NCBI RefSeq assembly: GCF_000425165.1
Contig: NZ_KE384319.1
Location: 62,001 to 126,000, forward strand
DNA from: Photobacterium halotolerans DSM 18316
GTDB taxonomy: Bacteria > Pseudomonadota > Gammaproteobacteria > Enterobacterales > Vibrionaceae
Direction of reading: 5' to 3'
DNA length: 64,000 bases
Of this stretch, positions 28,172-36,966 are shown in pieces; within the stretch, counting starts at the first letter, position 1, and each line of letters opens with the position of its first letter. The notes beneath the pieces are model-generated. The model was not told the origin of the DNA. It ran no database searches and saw nothing but the letters and a program-made list of their open reading frames with translations. Both the position numbers and the translations under genes were made by a program.

Positions 28172-29818
28172 ATGTTTACTGACAAGTTCACATTAAAATC
28201 ACAGTTTCTAGTTGCCATTTTAATACCATGTACAGCACTTTTGGTAATTGCCATTGCCAGTTTCAACAGCATGTCTGTTATTTATAAACAGTCAAAAGAG
28301 TTGTATAGCAGCACTTCGGCTCCAATGCGCTATATGTCCGAGGTTGCATCAAGACTACCTAGAATGCGTGCTGGAATTGATATGATTTTTTTGCAAGAAA
28401 CTCCGTTAAAAGACTCAAAAGGAATTGAAATTCGAGTCCAAGAAACACGGGGAATAGACATGCCTGAAATGGAAAATGCAATAGAAAAAGCACTGGAATC
28501 TCAGGTGAAAATAGTTAATAAGCAGGAAGTGGAAAAACTTCAGAACATGTATAATCAGATGTCAATTGGAGTATTGAATCCAATGATGAAAGCACTTGAA
28601 AACCATAATTTTGATGCTGCACGTAAAATATACCGTGAAGACTATACCGTACAATATAGCCTGTTAGTTAAAGACACAAATCAGATTCTAGATAATCTAT
28701 TACAGCAAGGAAAAGAAGAGTTTTCACTAAGTAATCAGAGTTACAAATCTGGTCAGAAGACAATGATTACGATCATCATTTCGGCCATATTAACTTCTTT
28801 TGTGGTTTCATTTGTTATTTTATCCAGCCTTAAAAAACGAGTGGCAATTTTACGAAATTCGATATCTACAGCGGTAGAAACGAAGGCACTGGATACTCCT
28901 ATCAATCTTCCTGGTCGTGATGAGCTTTCTGATATAGGAAACAGTTTTAATATTTTTCTAGGAAGTATAAATGCTTCTATCAAAGAAGTTTCAAAACGCT
29001 CAAAAGATATAGCGTTAGCAGCCGATCAGCTGTCTGAACGTGCTGGAATCACACAAAATAATTGTACATCGCAGCGTGACCAAACCATCCAAGTAGCAAC
29101 GGCAATAAGCGAACTGAACGCTACCGTCACTGAAATTGCGTCAAGTGCAGCTCATGCAGCAGAAGGTGCGAAGCAGGCAGCTTACCAAACTGAGAGCGGC
29201 AGTGTTGTCGTAGCTAATACCAGCCAACAGATTGTCAGTTTCACACATGAGATTGAAGAGGCCACCATTGTGATTCAATCATTAGCCACACAAGTGGAAG
29301 ATATTAGTTCAATTTTAGATACTATCCGAGCAATTTCAGAACAGACAAATTTGCTGGCACTGAATGCGGCCATTGAGGCTGCACGGGCTGGCGAACAAGG
29401 ACGAGGATTTGCCGTAGTCGCGGATGAAGTTCGCAACTTGGCAAGTCGCTCAGCCGATTCAACTGAAGAGATACAACTGGTCATAAATCGATTACAAGAC
29501 GAATCTAAAAGAGCAGTACAGGCAATGATGCAAGGTAGAGATCAAAGCATATTGGTTGTTCAAGAAGCAGATAAGGCGAATCAAGCGCTAAAAAAAATCA
29601 ACTTGCATATAGAGAGTATTAATGATCTGAATATTCAGGTCGCAACGGCAACGGAAGAACAGGCCTGCGTTGTCAACGATATTAATCGCAACTTGGAAGA
29701 CATTAATTTATTAACAGTAGAAACCACACAAGTAGCAGAGCATTTGACTGAGAGTAGCGAACATTTGCAAGAAGTATCTCAACAACTGGACGGCTTAGTC
29801 GCCAGTTTTAGGATATAA
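28172..29818 (+). CDS. Methyl-accepting chemotaxis protein
   Basis: A 548-aa chemoreceptor. A first transmembrane helix (about 9-31) is followed by a periplasmic helical sensor of about 160 residues, a second transmembrane helix (about 192-214), a HAMP domain (about 215-268) and a cytoplasmic signalling domain whose hairpin tip is [34 protein letters not shown] near residue 390. There is no CheR-tethering pentapeptide at the C-terminus. GAAGGA precedes the ATG. The ligand is unknown; the periplasmic part looks like a four-helix bundle. Confidence 0.94.
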   Translation: MFTDKFTLKSQFLVAILIPCTALLVIAIASFNSMSVIYKQSKELYSSTSAPMRYMSEVASRLPRMRAGIDMIFLQETPLKDSKGIEIRVQETRGIDMPEMENAIEKALESQVKIVNKQEVEKLQNMYNQMSIGVLNPMMKALENHNFDAARKIYREDYTVQYSLLVKDTNQILDNLLQQGKEEFSLSNQSYKSGQKTMITIIISAILTSFVVSFVILSSLKKRVAILRNSISTAVETKALDTPINLPGRDELSDIGNSFNIFLGSINASIKEVSKRSKDIALAADQLSERAGITQNNCTSQRDQTIQVATAISELNATVTEIASSAAHAAEGAKQAAYQTESGSVVVANTSQQIVSFTHEIEEATIVIQSLATQVEDISSILDTIRAISEQTNLLALNAAIEAARAGEQGRGFAVVADEVRNLASRSADSTEEIQLVINRLQDESKRAVQAMMQGRDQSILVVQEADKANQALKKINLHIESINDLNIQVATATEEQACVVNDINRNLEDINLLTVETTQVAEHLTESSEHLQEVSQQLDGLVASFRI

Positions 29819-29888
29819 ATCAAGCGAGGAGTAAATGGCAGCAATAGATGCTTTTTACTACCCTTCTGAAATATTTTAAGAGAGCCCC

Positions 29889-30263
29889 ATGTTTAATAAG
29901 TTGATTTATATTGGTATTTATATCACCATTCCGACCTTTTCAAGCTTAGCTCAGGAGCCCCTTCAATTATGTCAAGCCAAAGAGTATGAAATAAAACAAC
30001 AAATTGAATATGCGAAAAACTATGGTGATGACTACCGTCTTACAGGATTAGAAAAAGCTCTTAGTGAAGTACAGAATCACTGTACAAATGAAGTTTTGCT
30101 GGAAGAAAGAAGAGCCAAGATTAGGGAAAAGGTACAGAAAGTTACAGAACGCTCTCAAGAGCTTCAAGAGGCCAGGAAGTCAGGTCGATTGGATAAAATA
30201 GAGAAGAAAGCGAAAAAATTACAGGAGGCAGAGGAAGAGCTGATAGAAGAAAAAATGAGCTGA
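29889..30263 (+). CDS. DUF1090 (YqjC-like) secreted protein
   Basis: A 124-aa protein with a signal peptide (YIGIYITIPTFSSLA) and a mature DUF1090 domain: LCQAKEYEIKQQIEYAKNYG, YRLTGLEKALSEVQNHC, then a charged helix-rich tail (ERRAKIREKVQKVTERSQELQEARKSGR). E. coli YqjC has the same cysteine and GL-KALSEV pattern. The function is not established; it is exported to the periplasm. It lies 70 bases after the chemoreceptor gene and may share its transcript. Confidence 0.82.
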   Translation: MFNKLIYIGIYITIPTFSSLAQEPLQLCQAKEYEIKQQIEYAKNYGDDYRLTGLEKALSEVQNHCTNEVLLEERRAKIREKVQKVTERSQELQEARKSGRLDKIEKKAKKLQEAEEELIEEKMS

Positions 30264-30405
30264 AGCTTAGACAATTACACAGAATTCAGGACAGTCTCGA
30301 TTATCACTCTGAGAATCCAAGTTCGGCGACATGGACATCTCATCAGCCAAGTATTTTCTGAGATTGGTCAAACAACAATGACAGAAGTACGTGATCTGAA
30401 AGAAA

Positions 30406-30434
30406 AATGCCAATCAGTATAGCTGATTGGCATT
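30406..30434 (-). terminator. Rho-independent terminator of the AGCS symporter gene
   Basis: AATGCCAATCAG (30406-30417) pairs perfectly with CTGATTGGCATT (30423-30434). On the minus strand it is followed by TTTTTC. It lies 44 bases past the symporter stop codon. Confidence 0.85.
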
Positions 30435-30477
30435 ACAGAAAAATACCGTCTTGTTTTTATTGAAATTGCTATCTGAT

Positions 30478-31959
30478 TTAGCGTGGTTCTTTTGCCGTAT
30501 CAGGCTTAGGATGCCAGGCGCCGTCCAGCTTATCTAGTTCCGGGAACTTACCGCGGTCAAACGTTGGTACTTGACCGTTTTTCACTTGCAGTTCGTAATC
30601 TTTGATTACCTTGATAGCCAGATTAGACAACAGCACCAGCGCGGCAATGTTGATCAGCGCCATCATGCCCATGGAGGCATCGGCCATGTTCCATACGACA
30701 GGCAGTGAGGCTATTGAACCAAACAACACCATAGCCAGTACAATGATTCTGAATGTGAACAGGCCTTTCTTCGTATTGCCGTTCAGGAACATGATATTTG
30801 TTTCTGCGTAACTGTAATTAGCAATAATGGAAGTAAAGCAGAACAGAATGATAGCGGCTGCCATGAAATAGGTTGTCCAGCTACCTAACTCATTCGTCAG
30901 TGCTTGTTGCAGCAGACCGATACCAGAAGCCGCATCAGGCTGGTCCATCACACCTGACAGCATGATCATCGCGGCTGAGGCAGTACAAATAACAATGGTG
31001 TCTGCAAACACGCCGAGCATCTGTACAAAGCCTTGCGATGCAGGGTGGTTAGGGTTGGGTGTTGCGCTGGCAGCAACATTGGCTGCTGAGCCCATACCGG
31101 CTTCATTGGAGAACAGACCACGAGCGATACCGCTTTGCATTGCCTGAGCAATGGTATAAGCCACGCCGCCGGCTGCAGCTTCCTGCCAGCCGAAAGCACT
31201 TTTAACAATCAGCGAGATTGCGGCAGGCAGTTCAGACATGTTCATGATGACAATCAGACAGGCGATAGCCAGATAGCCGACCGCCATAACCGGCACGATA
31301 CGAGCAGAAGCTTGCGCGATAGATTTTAATCCGCCCATGATGAAGAAGGCAGAACACGCCACAATAACCAGCCCTACATACTTACGGTCGATCTCAAAAG
31401 AATGGTTGAGCGCAGCTGTTATCGTGTTTGCCTGAACGGCATTGAAGACTAACCCGAAAGCAATAATCAGACAGACAGAGAACAGAGTACCCATCCAGCG
31501 GGCACCAAGTCCCTGCTCCATGTAATAGGCTGGACCGCCGCGGTATTGTCCGTCTACGTCTTTGACTTTATAGACTTGCGCAAGTGTGGATTCCACAAAA
31601 GCGGTCGCCATTCCCAGCAGGGCCATCACCCACATCCAGAAAATGGCACCCGGTCCGCCGACTGTCAGTGCGACAGCGACACCAGCCATATTGCCGGTAC
31701 CCACACGTGCCGCCATCGAAGTGCAAAATACCTGATAAGAGCTGATACCAGATTCTACATCTTTGCCTTTTTTCAAGACACTGATGGCATGACGAAACTG
31801 TCGAACCTGAATGAAACCGAGGCGAAAAGTAAAATAGATACCTACAGCAACCAGCAGATATACAAGAAGGTGACCCCATAGCAGTCCGTTAATGTCGCCA
31901 ATGATGAGCATTAATTGTTCGTTGAGAATGGCGAGCCAATTGTTAATCGTTGCATCCAT
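30478..31959 (-). CDS. AGCS-family sodium:alanine/glycine symporter
   Basis: A 493-aa polytopic inner-membrane carrier of the alanine or glycine:cation symporter family, with about 11 hydrophobic helices. Family features are GNMAGVAVALTVGGPGAIFWMWVMALLGMATAFVESTLAQ, GGPAYYMEQGLG and the FSNEAGMGSAANVAAS loop with the conserved N-E-A-G-M-G. It imports alanine, glycine or possibly D-alanine with sodium. The chosen start, ATG at 31957-31959, has AGGAT eight bases upstream; the frame could extend to 32004. It is a single gene with its own terminator. Confidence 0.92.
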   Translation of the reverse strand: MDATINNWLAILNEQLMLIIGDINGLLWGHLLVYLLVAVGIYFTFRLGFIQVRQFRHAISVLKKGKDVESGISSYQVFCTSMAARVGTGNMAGVAVALTVGGPGAIFWMWVMALLGMATAFVESTLAQVYKVKDVDGQYRGGPAYYMEQGLGARWMGTLFSVCLIIAFGLVFNAVQANTITAALNHSFEIDRKYVGLVIVACSAFFIMGGLKSIAQASARIVPVMAVGYLAIACLIVIMNMSELPAAISLIVKSAFGWQEAAAGGVAYTIAQAMQSGIARGLFSNEAGMGSAANVAASATPNPNHPASQGFVQMLGVFADTIVICTASAAMIMLSGVMDQPDAASGIGLLQQALTNELGSWTTYFMAAAIILFCFTSIIANYSYAETNIMFLNGNTKKGLFTFRIIVLAMVLFGSIASLPVVWNMADASMGMMALINIAALVLLSNLAIKVIKDYELQVKNGQVPTFDRGKFPELDKLDGAWHPKPDTAKEPR

Positions 31960-32404
31960 AGAATGATCCTGTGATGTCATATTGACTAAGAAGCAGGACA
32001 ACAAGCATTGTCCTAAATGAAGGGAATGATTCAGCCCACTGGCTTATGCAGTGAGATGAAAAGATGTTCCCGAATGTGTAATAGTGACTTAATTTTCGTG
32101 CGAGAAGGTAGCACAAAATCCCGCAAATGGCTCAGGATATAGATCACGTTTTTAATGGATTTATACTGCTTTACATGAAGTTTATTACATTGGAATTATT
32201 TTTTTATTCATTAAAAACAGTTACTTATTTAGTTTTTGTTATCTGTGTTGTAGGTGAAAAACCAAAATGAGATTAATTTGCTGTTAACGGAATTTTAAAC
32301 TAATTTTAACGACATTTGTCAAATTATAACACTGTTATGTGGTGGTTGAGATTGTGCTTTTACCTGATTGCGGGGGTCTCTTCATTGTGGATTATGCAGT
32401 CTGT
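31960..32404. other. AT-rich promoter region of the symporter gene
   Basis: No gene is supported. The stretch 32140-32340 is strongly AT-rich and should contain the leftward symporter promoter. An unusual G/C tract (32430-32445) lies just beyond it, in the next small gene. Confidence 0.3.
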
Positions 32405-32581
32405 TTAATGGACCTGGTAATCGAAAGGTGGGGAGGGGGTGGGGGGCGCCATAGTGTTTTTCTTGGTGCTGATTGAGATACAGCTGAATTGGTAACCACA
32501 TATGCAAACGAACAGATGTTCATCGATGACAATGAACTCTTCGTGTTGTCCGCATTCTTTGCAATATGGTGCCTGTTCCAT
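32405..32581 (-). CDS. Small zinc-ribbon protein
   Basis: A 58-aa protein with a four-cysteine zinc-ribbon pattern: YCKECGQ (C-x2-C) and FVCICGYQ (C-x-C), separated by about 16 residues, and a proline-rich tail. The ATG at 32579-32581 is preceded by AAGGAG with correct spacing. The longer frame reaching 32713 runs through the end of the tRNA-Pro gene and is not the real start. The function is unknown; such mini-proteins may bind nucleic acid or proteins. Confidence 0.58.
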   Translation of the reverse strand: MEQAPYCKECGQHEEFIVIDEHLFVCICGYQFSCISISTKKNTMAPPTPSPPFDYQVH

Positions 32582-32694
32582 ATCATGCTCCTTGGGGAAT
32601 CGAGCCAATGATAGACTGAAGCAGCAGTTGCTAAAAAAAGTTTTGAAAAAAATTCGAGGGGAAACAAATAAAGAAGTGAAGAATGAAACAAAAA

Positions 32695-32790
32695 AAGCCT
32701 TTTGGTCGGACATACTGGATTTGAACCAGCGACCCCTACTCCCCCAGAGTAGTGCGCTACCAAACTGCGCTAATGTCCGCCAAAAGGCTT
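32695..32790. repeat. 11-bp inverted repeat enclosing tRNA-Pro
   Basis: AAGCCTTTTGG (32695-32705) and CCAAAAGGCTT (32780-32790) are perfect reverse complements. They flank the tRNA so that, in the precursor, they extend the acceptor stem and include the encoded CCA. On the minus strand the 3' arm runs into a T-run, so the whole may double as a terminator. Confidence 0.8.
32703..32779 (-). tRNA. tRNA-Pro (GGG)
   Basis: A 77-nt cloverleaf on the minus strand. The acceptor stem CGGACAT pairs with ATGTCCG, the D-arm is GCGCAGTTTGGTAGCGC, the anticodon stem CTACT/AGTAG with loop CTGGGGG places GGG, the T-arm is CTGGTTCAAATCCAG, and ACCA is encoded at the 3' end. It decodes CCC/CCU. Confidence 0.96.
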
Positions 32791-32804
32791 GCTAACTGGC
32801 GGGT

Positions 32805-32833
32805 ATCATATCAATACTGTTTGCTTTTGGCAA
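32805..32833 (-). promoter_or_regulatory. Promoter of tRNA-Pro
   Basis: On the minus strand TTGCCA (32828-32833) and TATGAT (32805-32810) are spaced by exactly 17 bases, with a GC-rich discriminator (CCCGCC) typical of stringently controlled stable-RNA promoters. The start point would be about 19 bases before the tRNA. Confidence 0.8.
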
Positions 32834-33334
32834 AGCTAAATTGCTGAGAAACAGGCTATTATTTCATCGATTGATTGGCTGTTGGCTGATTTTGAGGGTG
32901 AAAGGGTATTTGCGGTGGCAGCAACAGCATACAGAGTATCCGGCAGATTCGCTAAAATAAACATGCTGGAGTGGCGACTGAGAAACTTAGCCCGATAAAC
33001 GCTGAAATGATTTTTTGGTCAGAGAATTGTCAAGGACACAAAAATTATGTTCACAATAACGAAGACTGAGAGTATTATTTAATTACTGCTGCTACTCTTA
33101 CATCCTCGTTAGAGTTCTCTATTATAATTAAGTGAGCGTACTACTCTTCTCACATACGCGCAGCACAAGTCATAGCGTTAGTTTTTCGGCAGAATACGGT
33201 CTTATGAGATATCTTGGGATCTTGGTTTAATTTTATTAATTTTGCTCTATTTCAATTAGCACAACAAGTGTCATGAATCTGTTAGTCGATGGCAAGAAAG
33301 TGCTCTTTATAAGAATAGTGTTTAGAGGTAATTC
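32834..33334. other. Intergenic region upstream of the 101-aa protein
   Basis: These 500 bases hold no supported gene. TATAAT at 33123-33128 with TTACAT at 33098-33103 (19-base spacer) is a weak promoter candidate, which would give an mRNA leader of about 200 bases. No hairpin of note. Confidence 0.3.
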
Positions 33335-33640
33335 ATGGCTAACTTTTCGGATGCGGAAAAAGCACTCAGTGCGATGCTCAAGAATGTTGAGAACGGGAAA
33401 CATCTGCAAGAGACCAGAACTGACTATCGTCAGGCACTGATTGACTTTGCAGACGAAGTACCAGGCAGACAACGTGCTGTCATTAAGCGAATTCCGCTAC
33501 AGAAAATAAATGATTTGATAGCTGTATTGAACGAATTTAAAGAAGAAGCTCGTCAGGTAAGAATGATTGAGATTCTGGCATTGATGGAAAAAGACGGTGT
33601 TCACCCTGAAGAGTTGATGGGTTCTCAGACTGAGGAATAG
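33335..33640 (+). CDS. Unassigned 101-aa protein, possibly H-NS-like oligomerisation domain
   Basis: A charged, mostly helical protein. Its C-terminal half (LNEFKEEARQVRMIEILALMEKDGVHPEELMG) resembles the end of the H-NS N-terminal region, where a helix is followed by a DG-x2-P-x-EL motif, but the H-NS DNA-binding domain is absent. It could be a truncated H-NS-type partner; this is inference from a short pattern. AGAGG lies about eight bases before the ATG. It converges with the KorA-like gene and shares a bidirectional terminator with it. Confidence 0.6.
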   Translation: MANFSDAEKALSAMLKNVENGKHLQETRTDYRQALIDFADEVPGRQRAVIKRIPLQKINDLIAVLNEFKEEARQVRMIEILALMEKDGVHPEELMGSQTEE

Positions 33641-33670
33641 CCGAACGTCTATCTGATTGCTGCTTATAAT

Positions 33671-33699
33671 AAAAAAGGAGAGTAATACTCTCCTTTTTT
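33671..33699. terminator. Bidirectional terminator
   Basis: AAAAAAGGAGAGT pairs with ACTCTCCTTTTTT around AAT. A-tract and T-tract make it functional on both strands for the two convergent small genes. Confidence 0.92.
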
Positions 33700-33700
33700 A

Positions 33701-33904
33701 TTATGCTTCAGTGACTGTTGTGATGTAGTCAACTTCATTTTTATATTTGCGGACATTCCGTGAGAGAGTCCCTTTCGGTACGCCATATCGCTTCTCGGCT
33801 TCATAGCTTGATAAACCTTCGAAGACGACAGCCTCAACAGCAGTACGTTGATTTTGGGACTTGAAAATGCGCTCTGAGATTACTTTAAATTGTTCACGTG
33901 TCAT
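33701..33904 (-). CDS. KorA/TrfB-like small DNA-binding regulator
   Basis: A 67-aa protein: MTREQFKVISERIF, then QRTAVEAVVFEGLSSYEAEKRYGVPKGTLSRNVRKY, a helix-turn-helix of the TrfB/KorA type known from plasmid regulators and small chromosomal relatives. The ATG at 33902-33904 is preferred over a TTG two codons upstream. An 11-bp perfect inverted repeat lies 41 bases upstream (33945-33995) and could be its operator. Chromosomal role unknown. Confidence 0.68.
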   Translation of the reverse strand: MTREQFKVISERIFKSQNQRTAVEAVVFEGLSSYEAEKRYGVPKGTLSRNVRKYKNEVDYITTVTEA

Positions 33905-33944
33905 AGCCAAAACTACTCGCTTGTTATTCCTTTATAGGCCTGCT

Positions 33945-33995
33945 GGGTATGACTGACCGGCAGTTCTGATTCCCGTTATAGTAGCAGTCATACCC
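33945..33995. promoter_or_regulatory. Inverted repeat upstream of the KorA-like gene
   Basis: GGGTATGACTG (33945-33955) and CAGTCATACCC (33985-33995) are perfect reverse complements separated by 29 bases. The position, upstream of the KorA-like start and downstream of the Hsp70-DUF3731 stop, allows two readings: paired operator half-sites or a long-loop terminator stem. There is no T-run on the minus strand, which favours the operator. Confidence 0.45.
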
Positions 33996-34020
33996 TAACG
34001 TAAGCTTAATAAGCGAATAT

Positions 34021-36843
34021 TTACTCCAGGAGTATAAGGCCGGTGGGGAGCGAATCGCCGTAAACACGCTGGTTTTCCTCCTGGGTCAACACCTTATGCT
34101 CTGCGACCATGTCGATCCAGCGTTCTGGCGCCTTGCTTGCCTGCAGTTTACTGATGACTTTACGGCGTAACTCGTCATCAATATCAAGCGTTCTGTCGCC
34201 AGTTTTTCGGCACATCATCACGGCGGCAAGAGCAATATCAGGTTCATTTTTCCAGTCTGAATCTAATAATTCTGGCAGGCAGTAGCTGATATGCTGAGCC
34301 GTTAACAGGTTATGCCGACTTCCATAGAGCGGGAAGCGACTGCCAATCCTGCCAATTGCCCACCAGTGCGCCTGCGCAAATTGCGGTTTTTGCAATCGTG
34401 AGAATAACCACTCGATCAGTTGCAGTTTCTTTTCAAATGCGATGTGCTCAAGAGAAGCTGCTAAACGCACCATTTGCTCATAGCCCCGCTCTTGCATCTC
34501 TTTTGCTAATTTAGAATTGCGGGCCGCGCTCGGATTGATGTATTTGGCGATGTCTTTGTAAATGATTTCTTGCTGCACCTGATCGAGACCACCTGCCACA
34601 CGGCGCCAGAATATCCACCAGTCATTCCAGCTCTGAGCTGACTGGTGAAATTGCAGGTTGTGCTGATACAGCGCCCAGACTTGATTCATTCGCCAGTCAT
34701 CAACCGGGTCACCAAAACCGGGTCTTAAGGTATAACCTGTCAGTTTCAGCCAGTTTCGCTCATGCACAGCGGAACGGCGTCGCCGCTTTTTGCTGTCAAG
34801 CAAGGTGTCGGCCAAGGCTCGTAATGCTGGCATTTCCCAGTCTTCACGCTTACCGAGGTACTTTTCCAGATCGCTTCTGAGTGTTTTGACGGGTTTGTCA
34901 TCGGCGTGTTTTTTGCTGCCGCCATACGCTTTCTGAATGGCGATTCGGGCTGATTGCAAAGCACTTGGGTGGGGCATGTCTTCACTTGCATCAGGGGCAT
35001 TATCGACAGCGGCTGTTTTCCGTACGGAAAACTCGACCTGCCAACGTTTGCCTGGCCTGTCTGCGCTGACGCATTCCAATTGTAATGTGCCCACTTCAGT
35101 GAGCTGACAGGCCAGGGTAACATCAACTCTGTCCTTCTGGTTTGCGGCCAGTGATTCTCTGTCAGTCTCGCTGTCCAGGGTAATAACAAAAGGGGGCAGC
35201 GAGGTCATATGGGGTTTATCCAGAGGAAGGATATCCCCGGCCGAGATCGGCGTATCATCTGAAGAGGCATACAGATCAAAACGAACCGGCTCGCCTAATG
35301 TCAGCGCGAATTTTCTGTCTGACAGTGCCACTTCAACACCTTCTTCAGTGCCTCGCGGTAACAGGCAAATACCGGAATGAGCGGCTTGAGTGTGCAGGTC
35401 GAGGAAAAATGAGCGCGCCGATCCTCCTCCAATCTTCAGCTGCGCGCCGTGTCTGGCTTTTGCATACGCGACGGCGCCGTATGCGACAGCAAGGTCGGGG
35501 TGCGGATTGTCCAGGCAGGTGACGTTTGCTCCTTTCCAGTGGGCAAAAATAGCCTGAATACGGTCGGACAAAACAGGGCTGTTGAATACACCACCATTGA
35601 GCAATATGGCTGGAGGAATTGCCTTAATGGATGCGTCGTTGCTGGCTTCGGTTAACCCCAAAGCCTCACGGCAGGCGGCATGATGTTCACTGATGAAATG
35701 GGCCAGATGTCTGGAGATGGCCGGATCTGAGGCGTAGGGTAAACCGAATTCCACAACGGCACTTTGACGTTGGCTGGGATGTTCATCAAACGCACTGACA
35801 GGGAAAAATCCGTCGAGTGCAATGTGGCTGACCTGCGCCTGAGTGAGTACCGCAGAGCGGCTGCCGCCAATCAGTTTCGAGCCACTGCCAAGCAGCGTCA
35901 CGTTCACCTGATCGGGTGCATGTTCTGCCAGCAGTTGCTCCTTCGCACGACGTGTCTGCTGAATGAGCTTCGACAGGCCAGCAGCGCTTAGCCGTTTGCC
36001 GCCGGTGTGCAGGTTATTCTCGGCCTGATGGGCGAGTGCCAGATCCAGGTTATCCCCACCCAGCATCAGGTGGTCACCCACGCCGATGCGATCAAGCTTA
36101 AGTCTTTCATTCTGGTAGCTGACTTTAATCAGGCTGAGATCTGTGGTACCGCCGCCGATGTCGCACACCATCAAAAGTGGTATATCTTGCAACAGAATTT
36201 CCGCTTCATTGTGGTGACGGGAATACCAGTCGTAGCACACAGCCTGTGGCTCTTCGAGCAACACCATATGACTCAGCCCGGCCAGTCTGGCCGCTTCTAC
36301 CGTTAACGCTCTGGCGCTTTCATCGAAAGAAGCGGGTATGGTGATAACAACATCCTGGTGGGCAAGTTTGTCTTGCGGATGGTGGTAGTCCCAGCACTGA
36401 CGGACATGGTTCAGGTAACTGGCACTGGCAATAACCGGGGATACTTTTTGCACACCGCTGCTGGCTGCCCATGGCAGAATCGGTTGATTGCGATCTACGC
36501 CCGTATGAGATAACCAGCTTTTCGCACTAGTGACTTGCCGGCCTTCAACTTTGGCCCCTAATTCGCGGGCATATTCACCTATGAGCGCCTCTGGAAAGTC
36601 GCCATTAACGGGGTTGTTATCCCAGGGCAGAACACACAGATCAGGTGCTATTTCACCGCTTGTCGGATGGTATCTGAACGAGGGTAAAAGGGGTTTGCGC
36701 GCCACTTCACCAGGGGCGATGAGCTGGTCGATGTCAAAAATCTTTACAGCTTCATGTTGAAGATCTGAAGTAATAGGGCAGTAGGCGACAACGGTATGTG
36801 TTGTACCTAAATCTATACCCACTAAATATCGGGGAGAAGACAT
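34021..36843 (-). CDS. Hsp70-family protein with C-terminal DUF3731 domain
   Basis: A 940-aa cytoplasmic Hsp70-like protein. The nucleotide-binding domain (1 to about 460) has phosphate-1 YLVGIDLGTTHTVVAYC, phosphate-2 VCDIGGGTTDLSLI and the adenosine motif LNGGVFNSPVLSDR. A beta-rich region (about 470-620) stands where the substrate-binding domain would be, and a long helical C-terminal region (about 650-940, with TLRPGFGDPVDDWR and WNDWWIFWRRVAGGL) corresponds to DUF3731. There is no EEVD-type tail. It is the third gene of an operon with DUF2760 and another Hsp70. GGAG precedes the ATG. Clients and J-protein partner are unknown. Confidence 0.88.
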   Translation of the reverse strand: MSSPRYLVGIDLGTTHTVVAYCPITSDLQHEAVKIFDIDQLIAPGEVARKPLLPSFRYHPTSGEIAPDLCVLPWDNNPVNGDFPEALIGEYARELGAKVEGRQVTSAKSWLSHTGVDRNQPILPWAASSGVQKVSPVIASASYLNHVRQCWDYHHPQDKLAHQDVVITIPASFDESARALTVEAARLAGLSHMVLLEEPQAVCYDWYSRHHNEAEILLQDIPLLMVCDIGGGTTDLSLIKVSYQNERLKLDRIGVGDHLMLGGDNLDLALAHQAENNLHTGGKRLSAAGLSKLIQQTRRAKEQLLAEHAPDQVNVTLLGSGSKLIGGSRSAVLTQAQVSHIALDGFFPVSAFDEHPSQRQSAVVEFGLPYASDPAISRHLAHFISEHHAACREALGLTEASNDASIKAIPPAILLNGGVFNSPVLSDRIQAIFAHWKGANVTCLDNPHPDLAVAYGAVAYAKARHGAQLKIGGGSARSFFLDLHTQAAHSGICLLPRGTEEGVEVALSDRKFALTLGEPVRFDLYASSDDTPISAGDILPLDKPHMTSLPPFVITLDSETDRESLAANQKDRVDVTLACQLTEVGTLQLECVSADRPGKRWQVEFSVRKTAAVDNAPDASEDMPHPSALQSARIAIQKAYGGSKKHADDKPVKTLRSDLEKYLGKREDWEMPALRALADTLLDSKKRRRRSAVHERNWLKLTGYTLRPGFGDPVDDWRMNQVWALYQHNLQFHQSAQSWNDWWIFWRRVAGGLDQVQQEIIYKDIAKYINPSAARNSKLAKEMQERGYEQMVRLAASLEHIAFEKKLQLIEWLFSRLQKPQFAQAHWWAIGRIGSRFPLYGSRHNLLTAQHISYCLPELLDSDWKNEPDIALAAVMMCRKTGDRTLDIDDELRRKVISKLQASKAPERWIDMVAEHKVLTQEENQRVYGDSLPTGLILLE

Positions 36844-36923
36844 GTAAGACTCCGTGCCTGTTTTTACTCAGAGGTTACCGCGTAACCAGCATGTGACTGA
36901 GACTGGGTAAGCCGGGTAAAATA

Positions 36924-36944
36924 ACGGCGCAATGAATGCGCCGT
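36924..36944 (-). terminator. Intergenic stem-loop between the two Hsp70 genes
   Basis: ACGGCGCA (36924-36931) pairs with TGCGCCGT (36937-36944), followed on the minus strand by TATTTTA. It may attenuate transcription or stabilise the upstream mRNA, so lowering expression of the third gene relative to the first two. Confidence 0.5.
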
Positions 36945-36966
36945 CGAAATTTCATCTGAGAAAGCA

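Noticed and set aside
32392..32763. 123-codon reverse frame spanning tRNA-Pro
   Set aside because: It runs through the tRNA gene in the same direction; the protein-like part is only the zinc-ribbon frame at 32405-32581.
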